From Manis javanica (Eukaryota > Chordata > Mammalia > Pholidota > Manidae): a stretch of DNA of 64,000 nucleotides. The DNA is taken from the NCBI RefSeq assembly GCF_040802235.1, contig NW_027332182.1:62001-126000 (forward strand), given 5' to 3'. The notes under the pieces are model-generated. The model was not told the DNA's origin, did no database searches, and saw only the letters and a program-made list of their open reading frames with translations. Position 1 is the stretch's first letter. The number at the start of each line of letters is the position of its first letter. Of this stretch, positions 1 to 11,204 are shown one piece after another. A program made the translations under genes and the position numbers.

Positions 1-830
1 ACATGATTTCTCTAAAATGGGGTCTGGGTCAGTGTTGGTTTAATAACATTTCAAAGTTAATGCCTCATGATATTAAGAAAAATATACTTGGATTGAAAAT
101 TAAAACAATATAATATAATGTTTTATTCATACATATATGCATATATAAATATAACATATTTAAATTAAAGTATTATCAATATGATTATCATTTTTGAAAA
201 ATAGATGTCTAAAAATGTGTGAAAATATGAAATTAAACAAGATCTATTTACCCAGCTCTCACATCTACAATTAAGTGTTTGAAACAGCCTCAATGTCACC
301 AGCATTAATAGTAAATAAACTAGGATAAGTTTGAAGATCACAAGACACAGAATACAACAGGAAACTATCTATTAAAACAAAATGTAAGATCCTCACCTTA
401 AAGCTTAGAATTAGTCTCTGCTCCTTTACTGCTTTTGAAGGATAATAAAGAAAGAATCCTGACTGATTTTGAGATGATATCAATATTTGAGTAGAAAGAC
501 TTTGAGGTAAGTCCAGAGCGGGGAAAAAAGTAAATGTTCTACATTTTATTGTCACGAACCCATAGTGGTATTCTATCTCTCCGGTGAGGAGAGATGTCAT
601 GAAGAGGGCATGCACTACTCAAAATAGTAATGAGTTTCAAGAAACAGAAAAAAAAGTAGATTAGTCTGAGAAGGTAACATGGATAAAGACTAAGCTAAGA
701 TAATTTTCACTGTTTAAAGCTTAATAAATTAGCTGAATTAATAAAATTAGATCTCCAAAGCTTCAATGCCCTAATAGTTTTGTGTTAGGAGTAAGGATGA
801 TGGCTTTAAAAATTTCATTTACTTATTTTT
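1..830. other. AT-rich intergenic sequence, nothing recognised
   Basis: No reading frame here resembles a known protein, and I see no tRNA, satellite or clear retroelement. The longest frame (minus strand, 114 codons, 271-615) has no recognisable domain. I regard the stretch as old non-coding sequence at the window edge. Confidence 0.5.
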
Positions 831-1056
831 GCTACATTTTATGTATTTCAACAGTTTCATTTAGGCATAATTGATATACAGAAACTGTGCATATTTAACA
901 TATTCAGTTGACATGCTTGGACATATGCAAATAGCTATCATAGCATCATAACAACATCTCCCAGAGTTTCCTTGTGTTATTATGTGTGTTTGTGCAGGAG
1001 CGTGTGTGTGGGAGGAACATTACATGAGACCTACTCATTTAGTACAGTTTGAAGTG
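831..1056 (-). mobile_element. Old L1 3'-end fragment (antisense)
   Basis: The text resembles the antisense 3' end of ancient mammalian L1 families: a 'no tail, ATAATTGATATACA' opening, then a 'GACATATGCAAATAGC' stretch, a 'CCAGAGTTTCCTTGTG' stretch and a TG-rich segment before 'ACATGAGACCTACT'. It is strongly diverged, so the subfamily is not assigned. It ends where the LTR-like sequence starts at about 1057. Confidence 0.45.
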
Positions 1057-1510
1057 CAGAATACTCCGTGGGCTTTGTCCCGCATAGTCAGCGGTGGCAG
1101 AAAGAACTACTCAAGATAGGAAAGTCAGGAGAGGTGAGAGGGAGGCTAAGGGAGGTCTCCCCGAACAGCTCTCAAGCTGTCCTATTTATTAAGCCTACAT
1201 TTACCAAAGCAATGTATGGTATGTCAGGAGGCTACGTGCCAAACAGGATGCTGCAGGGAACGTGCAGGCAGTCAAGTACAGCCATTTCCTTCACTTCAAA
1301 GGAAAGTAAAATCCTATGCACCAGTGAATAGGTAAGCGAAGCATATTGTGCTGTTTGTAAAATGAGGAGGAAGCAGTGTTCTGCTTTGCCAGGTGGCCCT
1401 ACAGCTTTCCAATCCAGGACATAGCCATTTGGTTCCCCACATATCCCCATTTAAGGTTTTAATATCCTTCAGACCTCTCAGAAAATAACAACATAACCAG
1501 CTCTTGCTCA
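1057..1510 (-). mobile_element. Candidate LTR of a class II-like ERV
   Basis: Read on the minus strand, this block contains a polyadenylation signal (AATAAA, plus-strand TTTATT at about 1185-1190) followed by a GC-richer segment that ends in CTGCA at 1057. That is a plausible R-U5 layout. The env-like transmembrane sequence lies just to the right in the same orientation, which is where a 3' LTR should be. The left edge, next to an L1 fragment, is fairly clear. The right edge near 1510 is a guess, because no purine tract is evident. A Repbase comparison would decide. Confidence 0.4.
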
Positions 1511-1699
1511 TGATGCTTGGAGTTGGTCATAAAAATACAAGTCATTTATGAGGCTATGAGAAAAATGAAAAAGATTAACAGACCAAGAGCTACAATGACC
1601 CAGTACATCAATTAATGCTATGGAACCATTTTCTTGGGTAACCATTTCATGACACTGGGTAAATTTTGTTCAACCTGTATTTGTGTTTCTGGTTAGATG

Positions 1700-2681
1700 T
1701 CAAGTAATTGTTAATGTAATTGAGTAGAGAGAGTATTAATTTCCATCTGAAGTTTAGAGGAAAATGCTCCTTGCAACGGTTGATTTACAACATCCCATGA
1801 GTGCTGGGATTGATTATATGGCAATGGGCTGACACAGATTTTGTCCTGTTGTCAATTGCTTTGCATGTGTCGTTGATCAATAGAGCTTGTTTTCCGTCCC
1901 CAAGCCACTCAAGAGCAGCCTCCATAGCCTGCAGCCTCTGCATAATGCCCTTATCAATTTGTGTTTGTGTTATCATTGCTCAAGTGATGTTAGTTATAAC
2001 ATGGTTAACTACCTATAGGTAAAATTGCAATATTTTCAGAATCTCTCACCTGGCCCTCTCCACATAAGTAGGTAAATACAAGGGGAGCAGAGAATATCTG
2101 ACTGGAGAGGTTTGGTGGGGTTCTTTGCAGCCAGGTTGTGAGAGACATGGGTAAACAGAAGTGAACAACGTAAAGAGGTTTCTCCCATTCCATTTTTCCA
2201 TTTGACTGATTTCAGTTCAAAGCTATTTTGCCCCAGGCTGGGAAAATATTTTCCCCCTGGAGGTACACTACCTTAGCCAGGTGAATAGATTCAGTAAGAG
2301 ACACTGCTGCCTCAGAGACAGTAGCTAAAATAATGACTGCAGTAATGAAGAAGACAGTGCACCATCCAGTAAATCTCTTCGGTCTCCATTTAGATATGGC
2401 AGGACTTAATTTAGCAAGACCATTAGACCCTTTCCATGGTTGTGCCAAATTTACCAGCAACCAAACTTGAGACTTTTTAATAAAACCACATGTGAAATAT
2501 TGAATTTAGTCACTTTATAATGACTAAGGAAGAACATATACCAAGCCATGGAAGTCACAGTAAAAATATAATGTGTTGTCAAAAATCATATCTAAATTGT
2601 TGCTTGTCATTAGGAAGATGTAAGAATGAGGAGTCCTGAATAGCATGCTATTAGGGACACTGTGTTTGAGAGTCATGGGAG
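1700..2681 (-). pseudogene. Broken retroviral env (class II-like, SU end and TM subunit)
   Basis: Minus-strand pieces in order look like a betaretrovirus-type envelope. A short SU C-terminal stretch lies at about 2524-2680. A basic RPKR furin-type site sits at about 2374-2385, followed at once by a hydrophobic fusion-peptide-like segment (FTGWCTVFFITAVIIL). A heptad-rich helix (QRLQAMEAALEWLG) lies at about 1890-1935. Several in-frame stops and frame changes separate the pieces, so no protein is made. It lies outside the ERV-L LTR pair and so belongs to another element, probably the one whose LTR is at 1057-1510. The assignment rests on motif order and is moderate. Confidence 0.5.
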
Positions 2682-2986
2682 TGTAAGTCCAAGTGGGACA
2701 GTCCTGGGGCAAATCGCCTCTGAAACCAAAATTAGTCAAAGGGAGAAATTAAGGTAAGAGACCTATTTGTTTCTTGCAGGCAGTCATCCCATCTCTCTCT
2801 TGTCCAGGCTGCAGCAGAAAAAAGCTCAGGAAAGCTTCCTGGTCCAAATAAACCCTCTCACACCCTTGTAATTACTTATTGATAGGAAGATGGACTACTA
2901 ATCTCCACCCCATGGAAACACCCATTGATATGCAGATGCATCAAAATCAAGAAAGAGATTCTGGAAATATTACAATTTTATCCACA
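2682..2986 (-). repeat. 3' LTR of the ERV-L-like provirus
   Basis: This 305-bp block aligns end to end with 8272-8578. On the minus strand it begins TGTGGATAAAATTG and ends GGACTTACA. Similarity stops sharply at both ends, which fixes the borders. By eye roughly a quarter of positions differ from the 5' LTR, so the insertion is old. The AATAAA of the 5' copy reads AACAAA here. Confidence 0.75.
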
Positions 2987-3339
2987 GCCCACCACTCCAG
3001 AAATCTTACCTCACAGTGTACACAGTCCACATTTTCTGCAATGGCCCTGTTCAAGAAAACTGGATCATTGCAAGGAGGATAAAAACATAAAATAACAAAA
3101 GCAATAAAATCATGATAATCCTCAATTTGGGGGCTTCAGCTAGGTTCAAAGTCCTAGGCAGATTAGGTCCAAAGCTCACCTACTCCACAGGCAGTAAGAA
3201 GCTGAACAGGTAATTGAGAGCAATCATCATGCCACACCTGCAGCCACGGGGCACATCCAGGCCATAAGGACTGTATAAGAAAATAATCTTAAGGGTGATA
3301 AGATTCATGTTTTAAATGACACCAGCATAGGCAACTCTT

Positions 3340-4350
3340 GTCCATCAGGTAGGATGAATGAAAGGGAGCGGTCCTATGATAGGACAGTGGCAGGAATGGG
3401 ATCTCATCCTGGTCTAGTATACCAGACTTTCACCCCTCTCCCTGTGGGAGTACAGGTGGGTCATTATGTAGGGCTGTGGGAGGTACATGCAGTGGCCATA
3501 AAGATAAAACAAAATTTCCCACTAAGATGCTTTTACCTCACAGATTTATTTCGTCCACTACTGTGATCTTTGGGGGCCATTTGGCTGTTCCTCCAGGAAT
3601 ACACATGAGGCCAGCTTCAAGGCCTTTTCCTCAAGGTGCCAAAAGGGCCAGCCATCTCTTGTCCATGTGGCAAAATGTCCAGAGCCATGTCCATTCAACA
3701 GTGTCTCCAGGGCTTACTGCAGTTGTGGCTGGCAGCAGGATGTTACTTTGTTGACCATATCCCGGCTTCAATAACTCCTCTTTGGTTAGCACATGCATGT
3801 GTATAGGAGATGCAGCAATGTGTGTTAGAATATCCACAGGGCTCAATGATCCTTTTCAGGGCTTCTCATTCAAATACCATAGAACTGTCCATAATTGAAC
3901 TGGCCAGCCCATACTCTATTGGTATTTGATTTCTGCCAGAATTCAATAAAACATTGTACTCTCAATCATGCTTTCCCCAGGAGGGTTATATGGTACATGA
4001 AATTTCCAATTCATTCCTAATTGGTGCACCCATCCTTGTAATGCATGTGCAATAAAGTGGATGATTGATCACTCAATGACCTGTGGCTGGCCATAGGCTG
4101 CAAAGAGATGATCTAGACCCCTCTTGAGGGTTTGCTGATTTGCACCACATGCAAGAAAAGCAACCAGTAGGCCAGTAGCTGTATCCACACAAATCATGGC
4201 ATACCTTCTGTTATGGGCAGAGGCCCAATATAGTCTATCTGCAACCAGGCAAGGGGTATCAGCCCCTTTACTATTATCCCATGTTCCTTCAGGACTCAGA
4301 GTAAGTCCCTCTTAGAGCTCACAAGGCACTCCTTCTGGGCTCTGCTGACT
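3340..4350 (-). pseudogene. ERV-L-like integrase, broken
   Basis: The minus-strand frames give an integrase catalytic core. A VDTATGLLVAF-type strand around the first acidic residue lies at about 4150-4190. A QPQVIE segment follows at about 4060-4090, where the second catalytic Asp position is interrupted by a stop. A PYNPPGESMIE segment carrying the Glu lies at about 3965-3995. C-terminal-domain text follows at about 3390-3850. Several stops and frame changes inactivate it. It would have joined viral DNA to host DNA. A dUTPase, expected after integrase in some ERV-L elements, is not recognisable. Confidence 0.7.
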
Positions 4351-4439
4351 TCTTCAAAGGTCAACAGCAAGCCCCAATGATGGGATACAGTCCACATTGT
4401 CTTTTTCCCACTTGCAACAAATCCTCATGTAATCGTTGG

Positions 4440-4870
4440 GTGAATCAGAGACAGGCTTTCCTTCTAACCAGCATACCTGGCCCAGTGTGTCTGCTTCATC
4501 ATTCCCTGGGGATGCCAAAGGCAAATGGCCAGTCATATCTTATACAGTAACAGTCTTAGTGTGACCACAGGCCTACCGGTCTTGCCAAAACTCTTACCCT
4601 CAGAAAGGCCGGTGACCAACCATCCAGTTGACATGGTAACATGTTGGTAGCCATAGGGTCAACCCCGATAGACAGCCCTGCTGTCAGTGCAGGCAACTAT
4701 AGGGGAGGTCTCCTGGGTTATCATGAGCCATACTGCCTGTAACTCAGACCATTGACTGCTCTTCCCCCCTCCATTCTCCATCCATATTGTCTCAGTGTTA
4801 GGATGGAAAACCACAGTCCTCCACTTTGGGGCCTGCCCACAACTGGAGCCATCTGTATACCAAGTATATG
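4440..4870 (-). pseudogene. ERV-L-like RNase H, broken
   Basis: The N-terminal RNase H strand is seen as WYTDGSS at 4840-4863 on the minus strand, with the first catalytic Asp retained. Further on, an ACTDS-type segment lies at about 4685-4700. A GNDEADTLG motif at about 4490-4520 marks the end of the domain, with its final Asp retained. Between them are several stops. It lies between the RT connection region and the integrase, in the normal pol order. Confidence 0.7.
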
Positions 4871-5439
4871 TAGGGGCTTTTTCCTCCTGGTAAGGACTCC
4901 TCTACCAATGGCTCAAAAGCAAGTTCTTCCTGCTTTCCACTGGTATACATCACTGACACTAGAAAGTATTGAATTTCTCCACTTAAGCGGCCAGTAGAAC
5001 AGGTGTTATGCTGCTGTAAATATGTGCCCATTTGGCCAGTATAGGCATCTATGCCACACCACTCCATGGCCTTTCGGTCCAGTCTTGCACCCACCACTCA
5101 ATGGGATAGGTGGTCTTTATCTTGAAGCTGTTCTGGTGATGGGCTCCATAGCCAGCAAGGTGTGGTACACAGCAGGCCGTTGCTTCTCTACCAAGGTGTA
5201 CCAGACCTCTGCTCCTTTCCACAGTTGTGACCAGAATCCAACGGTTTGTTGTGTCCATTAAAGCTGCTGCAAAAGACCTCATCCATAACCACCTTTGGTT
5301 ACATGAACATCTAGCTCACCAGGCTCTGATGGGTCCATTACACTGAAGGCCTGCACAACCTTGACTGCTCACTTAGCAGCAGTAAAAGAAGATGCACACA
5401 TCTCATCCCAGTCCCACCTGATACCCTTTCATACCAACC

Positions 5440-6170
5440 TGTATGAGGGCTTCACAATTTGTGCCAAGTGTGGGATAAATACTCTCCAGTAGCCTAAAAG
5501 ACCCAAAAATTCTTGAAAGACCACCATGGTGGTAGTGGTAAGGTAAGCCTAGACCTTGTCTAGGACTATTTCAGTAATAACTTTAGTTTTACCCAACTCA
5601 ACTACCCCCAAGAATTTTACAGACAAACCAGGTCCCTGAACCTTAGTGTTGTTCACAGTCCATCCTTTCTCCTATAAATGTTGGCACAGTCTAGGAACTG
5701 CTTCTTCTCAATTTGAAAGAGAATCAGGCATGAGCATAATGTCATCAATGTAGTGATACACCTGCACTGTTTGTGGTTTCTTCCATGTGGCCAAGTCCTG
5801 GGCTACAGGTCCATGACAGATGGTGGGACAGTGGAGGTATCCCTGTGGAAGGACAGTGAATGTCCACTGCCGTCCTTTCCACATGAAGGCAAACTGTTCC
5901 TGACTTTCCTGTACTATGTAAATAGAGAAGAAAGCACTAGCAATGTTCACTATGTAATGATAAGTCCCCAGTTCATGACTTCATGTGTCCATAAGACTGC
6001 TATAGAGGGGACAGCAGTAAGCAAAGGGGGTGTGACTTTGTTCAATTCCTTATAGTCCAAAGTTATATGCCAGGACTGTCTGGTTTTTTCATTGGCCACA
6101 CTGTGGAGAAAAGGACTATGAGTGAGCTTTATGATGCCCACCTTCTCCAACTACTGCAGAGTTTTTCCAA
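5440..6170 (-). pseudogene. ERV-L-like reverse transcriptase, broken
   Basis: The RT palm is readable in two open pieces. One at 5950-6150 carries LDYKELNKVTPP. One at 5708-5950 carries LPQG (5840-5851) and the catalytic box YIDD (5741-5752). Past these, a GPGLSVKFLGVV segment (about 5570-5630) marks the thumb and connection region, as in ERV-L pol. The catalytic Asp pair is still present, but frameshifts and stops separate the pieces. RT would have copied viral RNA into DNA. Confidence 0.8.
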
Positions 6171-6179
6171 TTTCGTTGT

Positions 6180-6600
6180 GCCCCTCTGGGAATGTATGCT
6201 GCTTAATATTTCTCACTCTCCTAGGTATAGGCAGAGCTATGGGTGAGTGCTTACCATGTCCCCTCAGAACTTTCTTGACCACATGTACCCTCAGTCTGAA
6301 CTCACCTGCAATGGTCTGTAACCACAGGTCCTGCATTATATCTATCCCCAAAATATATTCAGGGATGGGAGAAATGTACACAGTACACTCCTTTAGTGGG
6401 AAGCATCACATCCCCAAAGGGATTTGGGCTTTCTTCAGTCTAATTGCCTTACTCCCATAGGCATCTGTCACAGCAGGGGTCCCAAGAAAATGTTCAGGGT
6501 TGCCATAAATCAAAGAACACTCAGCTCCTGTTTCCTCCACACCAGAGCGTGTTGTATATTCATAGGGGAACAGTGAATTGCTAATTCTACACATGGCCTC
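6180..6600 (-). pseudogene. ERV-L-like protease, broken, catalytic Asp changed
   Basis: An aspartic-protease-like stretch precedes RT. The active-site loop reads ETGAECSL, with E at 6532-6534, where retroviral proteases have D-T/S-G-A. A later YILGIDIMQD segment (about 6330-6357) resembles the C-terminal G-x-D/N helix region. A frame change separates the two pieces. The Asp-to-Glu change would by itself be expected to stop catalysis. The boundaries with gag and RT are approximate. Confidence 0.6.
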
Positions 6601-6849
6601 TGGTTCCCACCATGTCCTCCAAGGTGGTGGCCTTGACCTCCACTCAGTCAAACTGCAACATCCAATCATTTTCCTGTGGGCTTGAGGGGCCAGGCACATC
6701 CTGAGTACTGTCCCACAGGAAGTCTTGCAGGGACATAGGCTGGACAAGGGGCTTTGCCTCTGGCTTCCATGTCCTGAGTCTTAGCAGCTTGAACTACTGC
6801 TCTGGCTTTAATTGGTGACACAGTTCTAACAAGATTCTATTGGGCTGCC

Positions 6850-8260
6850 CATCAAGTTTTTCTTTTACTACCCCAGCTTTTATCAAATCAACTCACATCT
6901 GGGTCCTTGAGACCTTCACGGGGCCTTCTGCACCTCTCCTTTCAGTCATACTCTGTACTTCCTTCAGGGCTCTTATTGTTTCAGCTTTCCCCTGATCTGC
7001 TAAAGTATGAGTAGCCTCATTATAGATTGCTGCATGTGGGGGGCAAGAATAGTCACTAGGGACCCAAAGAGAGACGGGGGAGCTGTATGCAGCACCAGGT
7101 TTCTCATTCCTATAGTGAACAACTCCTCATCAGGTTCTTGGGGGCCCATATTATAGATGATTTTTTTCATGCCCAATTCCTGCAACACCTGTTGGACCTC
7201 TGCATACATTATCCAGTTAGTGGCTAAATATGGTAAATCACGCTGATTAGGCCAAACTGACCTGATGGCTGCTGTCAGCCAATCCAAAAGCACCCTATTC
7301 TCTGAGGTGTTACGGGCACTTTGCAACCACTGCCAGAGAGAGAGAAGAGGGAGTCATCAGGGAAGCCAGTTTACTCATTTCAGAACCCAACATAACAATG
7401 TTTTCCACCCCCATATCCCAGAGATGGAAAAGCCATATAAGGAGAGGTTCCAGTGGCTTCTGCTGATACCAGACATGCATGCCCACCAGCTCACCATGGG
7501 TATAGGGGCAGAGCACAAAGTGCTCCAAACCTGGGGAGGTGTTGGCTCCTACCCTTGAGGAGCCCACAGTTGTGTTTTTACTTTATTAATTACGGCCTGG
7601 TGAGCCTTTAATATTGGAGAAGCTGGTGCCTGCCTCAGTTGGTGGCCTCAGTAACAGATCAGACCTTGGAGCTGGTACTCTCCCAGCACCTCATCCACCA
7701 CCTCTGGAGCTGAAGTCACCACACTTTCCTCCCCATCCCCCCCCATCTTCTGCAGGGTGTCCTCTCCTGCTGCCTCCCCCGATGCTGCTAAAGAGTTTTC
7801 CAGAAGCGTCACCTGTCCTCTCAGTTACTGTCTCCCTTCCTTAAGGGCATCACATAGGTCATCACCCAGCTCCTCCAAGCGACGCTGATCTGTGTCTCTC
7901 TTCTGCAAAAGTCTCTCTCCTCAATAACACTTTCCACAAGGTGGACGAGAAGAGATACTGCAATGCTACCGCTCAGGGCCTCTACGCGGTCTCCTATCTG
8001 ATGGAGGTCTAATTCTGCAGATTCTGGGGTCTCCACCCTTCCCCATTATGGGGAAGGCCCTACCCTTCTAGGAGGTGCTTTACCCTAGACCAGTTCCCCA
8101 CTACAGACTCCCCAATTGGAAGCCCCATAGATAAGGTGTTCCCGAGTGAATCTGCACGCTCTAATGCTGCAGCCACGGGGGCCTCCCCATCATCCTTAGA
8201 GGCAACCCACTCAAGGTTTGCACCCATTTAGACAGATTTAAGGTTCATAGGTCCTGCAAA
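6850..8260 (-). pseudogene. ERV-L-like gag, broken
   Basis: Minus-strand pieces form a degraded gag. 7821-8036 gives an acidic, helical N-terminal region. 7310-7567 gives a capsid-like segment with YQQKPLEPLLIWLFHLWD, typical of ERV-L gag. 7000-7326 gives the capsid C-terminal part with a helix-rich QQVLQELG stretch. A proline- and pyrimidine-rich segment lies at about 7680-7780. I did not find a clear nucleocapsid zinc knuckle. Frames change between the pieces and stops are frequent. Confidence 0.65.
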
Positions 8261-8271
8261 CTACCTCCAGA

Positions 8272-8578
8272 TGTAACTCCAGGGGGAACATCCCCAGGGT
8301 AAAATGCCTCTGAAACTGAAATCAGTCAAAGGGAGAAAGAAAGTTAAGAAAGCCATTTATTTCTTACAAGCAATCATCCCATTTGTCTCTAGACGAGACT
8401 TCAGCAGAAGAGAGATCCCACACTACCTCTCTGATCCAGACTAACCCTCACATGCCCTTGTAATAATGTACTGATATGTAGCTAGACTAATGCTCTCCAC
8501 CCCTTAGAAACACCTATTGATATGCAGATGCACTAAAGCCAAATGAGAGATTCTGGAAATATGACAGTTTTACCTACA
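8272..8578 (-). repeat. 5' LTR of the ERV-L-like provirus
   Basis: This 307-bp direct repeat of 2682-2986 begins TGTAGGTAAAACTG on the minus strand and ends GGAGTTACA. It carries an AATAAA polyadenylation signal (GTAAGAAATAAATGG) in its 3' third. Internal gag sequence starts directly to its left. Confidence 0.75.
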
Positions 8579-8885
8579 GATTACTTATTGGATTATAGTT
8601 GGATGAGCTGGGGTTAGAATAGTTATTTACGTACTCTGAATTAGAAAATAAATAAATGAAATGTGATGTGTGCCACAGGATGCAATGTAGTACTTAGAAT
8701 ATATCAAACAATTTATTTTCAGATATTTTCATCATTTGAGTTAAGAAAAGCAATGTTTGACATTAATTGTATAGTAACATCTATTATAATTAAACACACA
8801 CTCACATTTTCCTATGCACACTCTTCCTTTTGTTAAAATAATTATTGTCATGTTAAGAGGGTGCTGTTTATTTTCCTCAGTTCTT
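8579..8885. other. AT-rich spacer between two ERV-derived elements
   Basis: I recognise no gene or repeat. If the ERV-L provirus had landed inside the class II-like element, class II sequence would be expected here; none is evident. Confidence 0.45.
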
Positions 8886-9610
8886 GTCTCTGCCACAACA
8901 AAGACTTGAAGGGCAGAGACACAGTAGTGAAGCAGAGTTAAAGTTTTATTTAAAGTTAGTTATGTAAAGAGAGAAAAAGTGCAGATGACCTCATGGAGGA
9001 GCGGCGACCTGAAAGGTTGGAGAGAGAATGTTTAAGGCTATGTACTTACAAAGTGTGGGCGACCTCAGAGAGACGAGTGCCTTGAAAGAGTGGAGAGAGA
9101 AAGTGCACACTCAGAGAAAGGGGAGTTACTTCTGAGAGAGAGACACACCCTGAAAGATGGGGAAAAGTCTATGCACTTAAAAAGTGTGGGTGACCTCAGA
9201 GAGAGGTGCGCTGAAAGATTGGGGGTGTGCCCTTTTAAGGATTTTTCAGGAATGATACAAAGGGCTAGGGGTCTGGACTTGCTAATTGGTCTCAAGATGT
9301 TTATCTTTGATGAGACATTAATTTTCTTATCAGTCCTCTGGGTAATTCTGCAAACTTAACACAAGAAATTCACTGCTCTGATTCCCTCCCAGGATAGCAG
9401 CTTCCTGGTCTAGGAGTTTATCAACCAAGATAGCCTTCCCTGCCTCCATGGTGGGCTGAGTCATTGTCTGTTTGCTAGAGAATCTGTTAGGAATCTTACT
9501 TCTTAACTTCTTGGATTTTTAAATGCAGTTCCAGCTTTAAGGTGGAATCTTCTTGTCTTTATTATGCTGTTTATAGGTGGGCATTTTGGCAGGTTAAAGT
9601 AAATCTTACA
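8886..9610 (-). mobile_element. Solo LTR, copy 1 of a shared LTR family
   Basis: On the minus strand this element starts TGTAAGATTTACTTTAAC at 9610 and ends near 8886. A polyadenylation signal (rc of TTTATTTAAAG at about 8945-8955) lies close to its 3' end. It aligns with 11,394-11,935 at its start, in the middle (a GGTGGGCTGAG.CATTGTCT segment at about 9450-9470) and at the poly(A)-signal end. No internal retroviral genes adjoin it, so it appears to be a solo LTR. The family name is not assigned. Confidence 0.65.
8975..9235. repeat. Imperfect tandem repeat inside LTR copy 1
   Basis: About four imperfect units of roughly 60-75 bp share a core like GACCTCAGAGAGA...CTGAAAG.TGG. The longer pair is clear: TATGTACTTACAAAGTGTGGG at about 9040 and TATGCACTTAAAAAGTGTGGG at about 9171, both followed by GACCTCAGAGAGA. 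The second LTR copy lacks this array. Confidence 0.6.
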
Positions 9611-11204
9611 ATGGCATGATCTAATTGACACAGTGAAGACATGGGCTGGGCTCATTTACTTTTCTTTATCTGAGGACTATTCAAATATTCTAGGCCAAGT
9701 TGCTCCTGACCTTCTGAGGTTCAACTGATTAACTCATTAACTCTGAGTCTTTTCTGTGTTTCTAGTTTTAACTGGCTAAGATTTTGTGTCCCTTGTAGTG
9801 GGCTTTACTGGCTGTTGCTCTCTTTCCACCCTGCTCATATCTATTTTTCTGCCTAACAGTCAGATTATAGATGCAAAAGTTTATTAATTTTTCAAATAAA
9901 TCACAGTTACAAAGCAGAAAAACTGTCTTCATTGCATAACATGGAGATAAATAGCACTTCAGTGTAATTCCTTTCCATTTTTATTATTAAAAATCAGTAA
10001 AAAATTTTCATGACAACTAAAAATAACATGGCTTCTTATGCAAGAATTATATTTGATGTAGAACTGCTTGTGAATTTAATCAATCAGGGCCTTGAATCAT
10101 GTCTGTCATATGTTGTTCAATGAAAGATTTCATTCTTACAATAGACTATTGTTATCTGTATATTTGGACATCATGGAAATAGAAACAGCTTTTTATCTTA
10201 AGAATAAATTCATGTGCTATTCCTTGAATAATACTATTCAACTATACACTGAATAAAACATTATATAAGCAGTACATGCCTGTGAAGTTTTTAAGAGTAT
10301 TTAAAACAAAATCTATTTTATCTCTGAAAGGTATCATGCATTGTGTGTCCAAATTAGTGCTTTCATGTCCTCTCTGCACCATTACTAGCATCTCCTGGGA
10401 CAACTTTTGCATTCCCTGTACCTCATCCATCTATATCCCCTGGACAGGAATAGCAATGCTGGAGGCAGCAGCCTAATAGCCATCTTCTTACTCTTTGTTT
10501 TTCTAAATGATTAGATTATAGTTTTAAAAAATGAACTTATAGATTATCTCCATCTGTTTTATGGATGCAAGGCAGTTACTTCTGAGTTCCGCCTGTGCTG
10601 TATAAAATCATCCTCTCCTTCCCATGGCTTGCTGGCTTATTCATGGAAACTACGAAACAGACTTTATGTTGTGCATTTTAATGATATGATTGGACCTGTT
10701 TATAAGTGTAGGTTTTTATTTTTGTGTGAATATATATATATATTTAAATACATGTTTTGTACAAATATGGAAAAATAAGCAATTAGATTGTATTAAATAT
10801 TGGAAAAGAGAAGAGTTAGGGTGTATTTCAGAGTTAAAGAGGACTGTTTCAATCCTACCTCTGCTACTGAAATCAACATGTACATGGGGAAATTAATCAT
10901 CTTTCCTGGCCTTAGTTTATTTATAACAAAATGAGTATGGTGAGACAAAAGAAAAATTCACTCTTTACTACTAATGTTAGCACTCAAAAAGAGCACAATG
11001 CATACAATAAATAATTCAATGTGCTCAAGGAGATACTCTGTTCATTTGGTTAACTATAGCCTATTTATATATACCTTAATGTACCAAATAATAATATAAC
11101 TAAAATTATAAATTTACCTTAATTTGGGGATAATTTTTTATGGGCACTCTTTTTATCCACTTTGATTTCTGAAATAATTCTCCAAGTCACACAAAAATAC
11201 CTCT
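9611..11204. other. Intergenic sequence without a recognised gene
   Basis: The overlapping short frames at 10,242-10,476 on both strands have no known domain. A short TA run lies at about 10,731-10,743. No SINE, L1 or OR text is evident. It lies 3' of OR-A in that gene's orientation. Confidence 0.45.

Larger units (their letters stand above)
2682..8578 (-). mobile_element. ERV-L-like (class III) provirus with both LTRs, decayed
   Basis: A 5.9-kb minus-strand provirus is bounded by two diverged direct repeats (LTRs at 2682-2986 and 8272-8578), each starting TGT and ending ACA. Between them, in viral order from right to left, are gag, protease, reverse transcriptase, RNase H and integrase. All are broken by many stops and frameshifts. 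The RT context (LPQG, YIDD) and the capsid text (QKPLEPLLIWLF) resemble ERV-L. No env lies inside the LTR pair, as in ERV-L. A TGG two bases inside the 5' LTR (about 8267-8269 on the plus strand) could start a primer-binding site, but I cannot name the tRNA. I found no target-site duplication. Confidence 0.8.

Noticed and set aside
10242..10476. Small overlapping frames on both strands
   Set aside because: They are mirror-image frames over the same DNA without any recognised protein or transcript signal.
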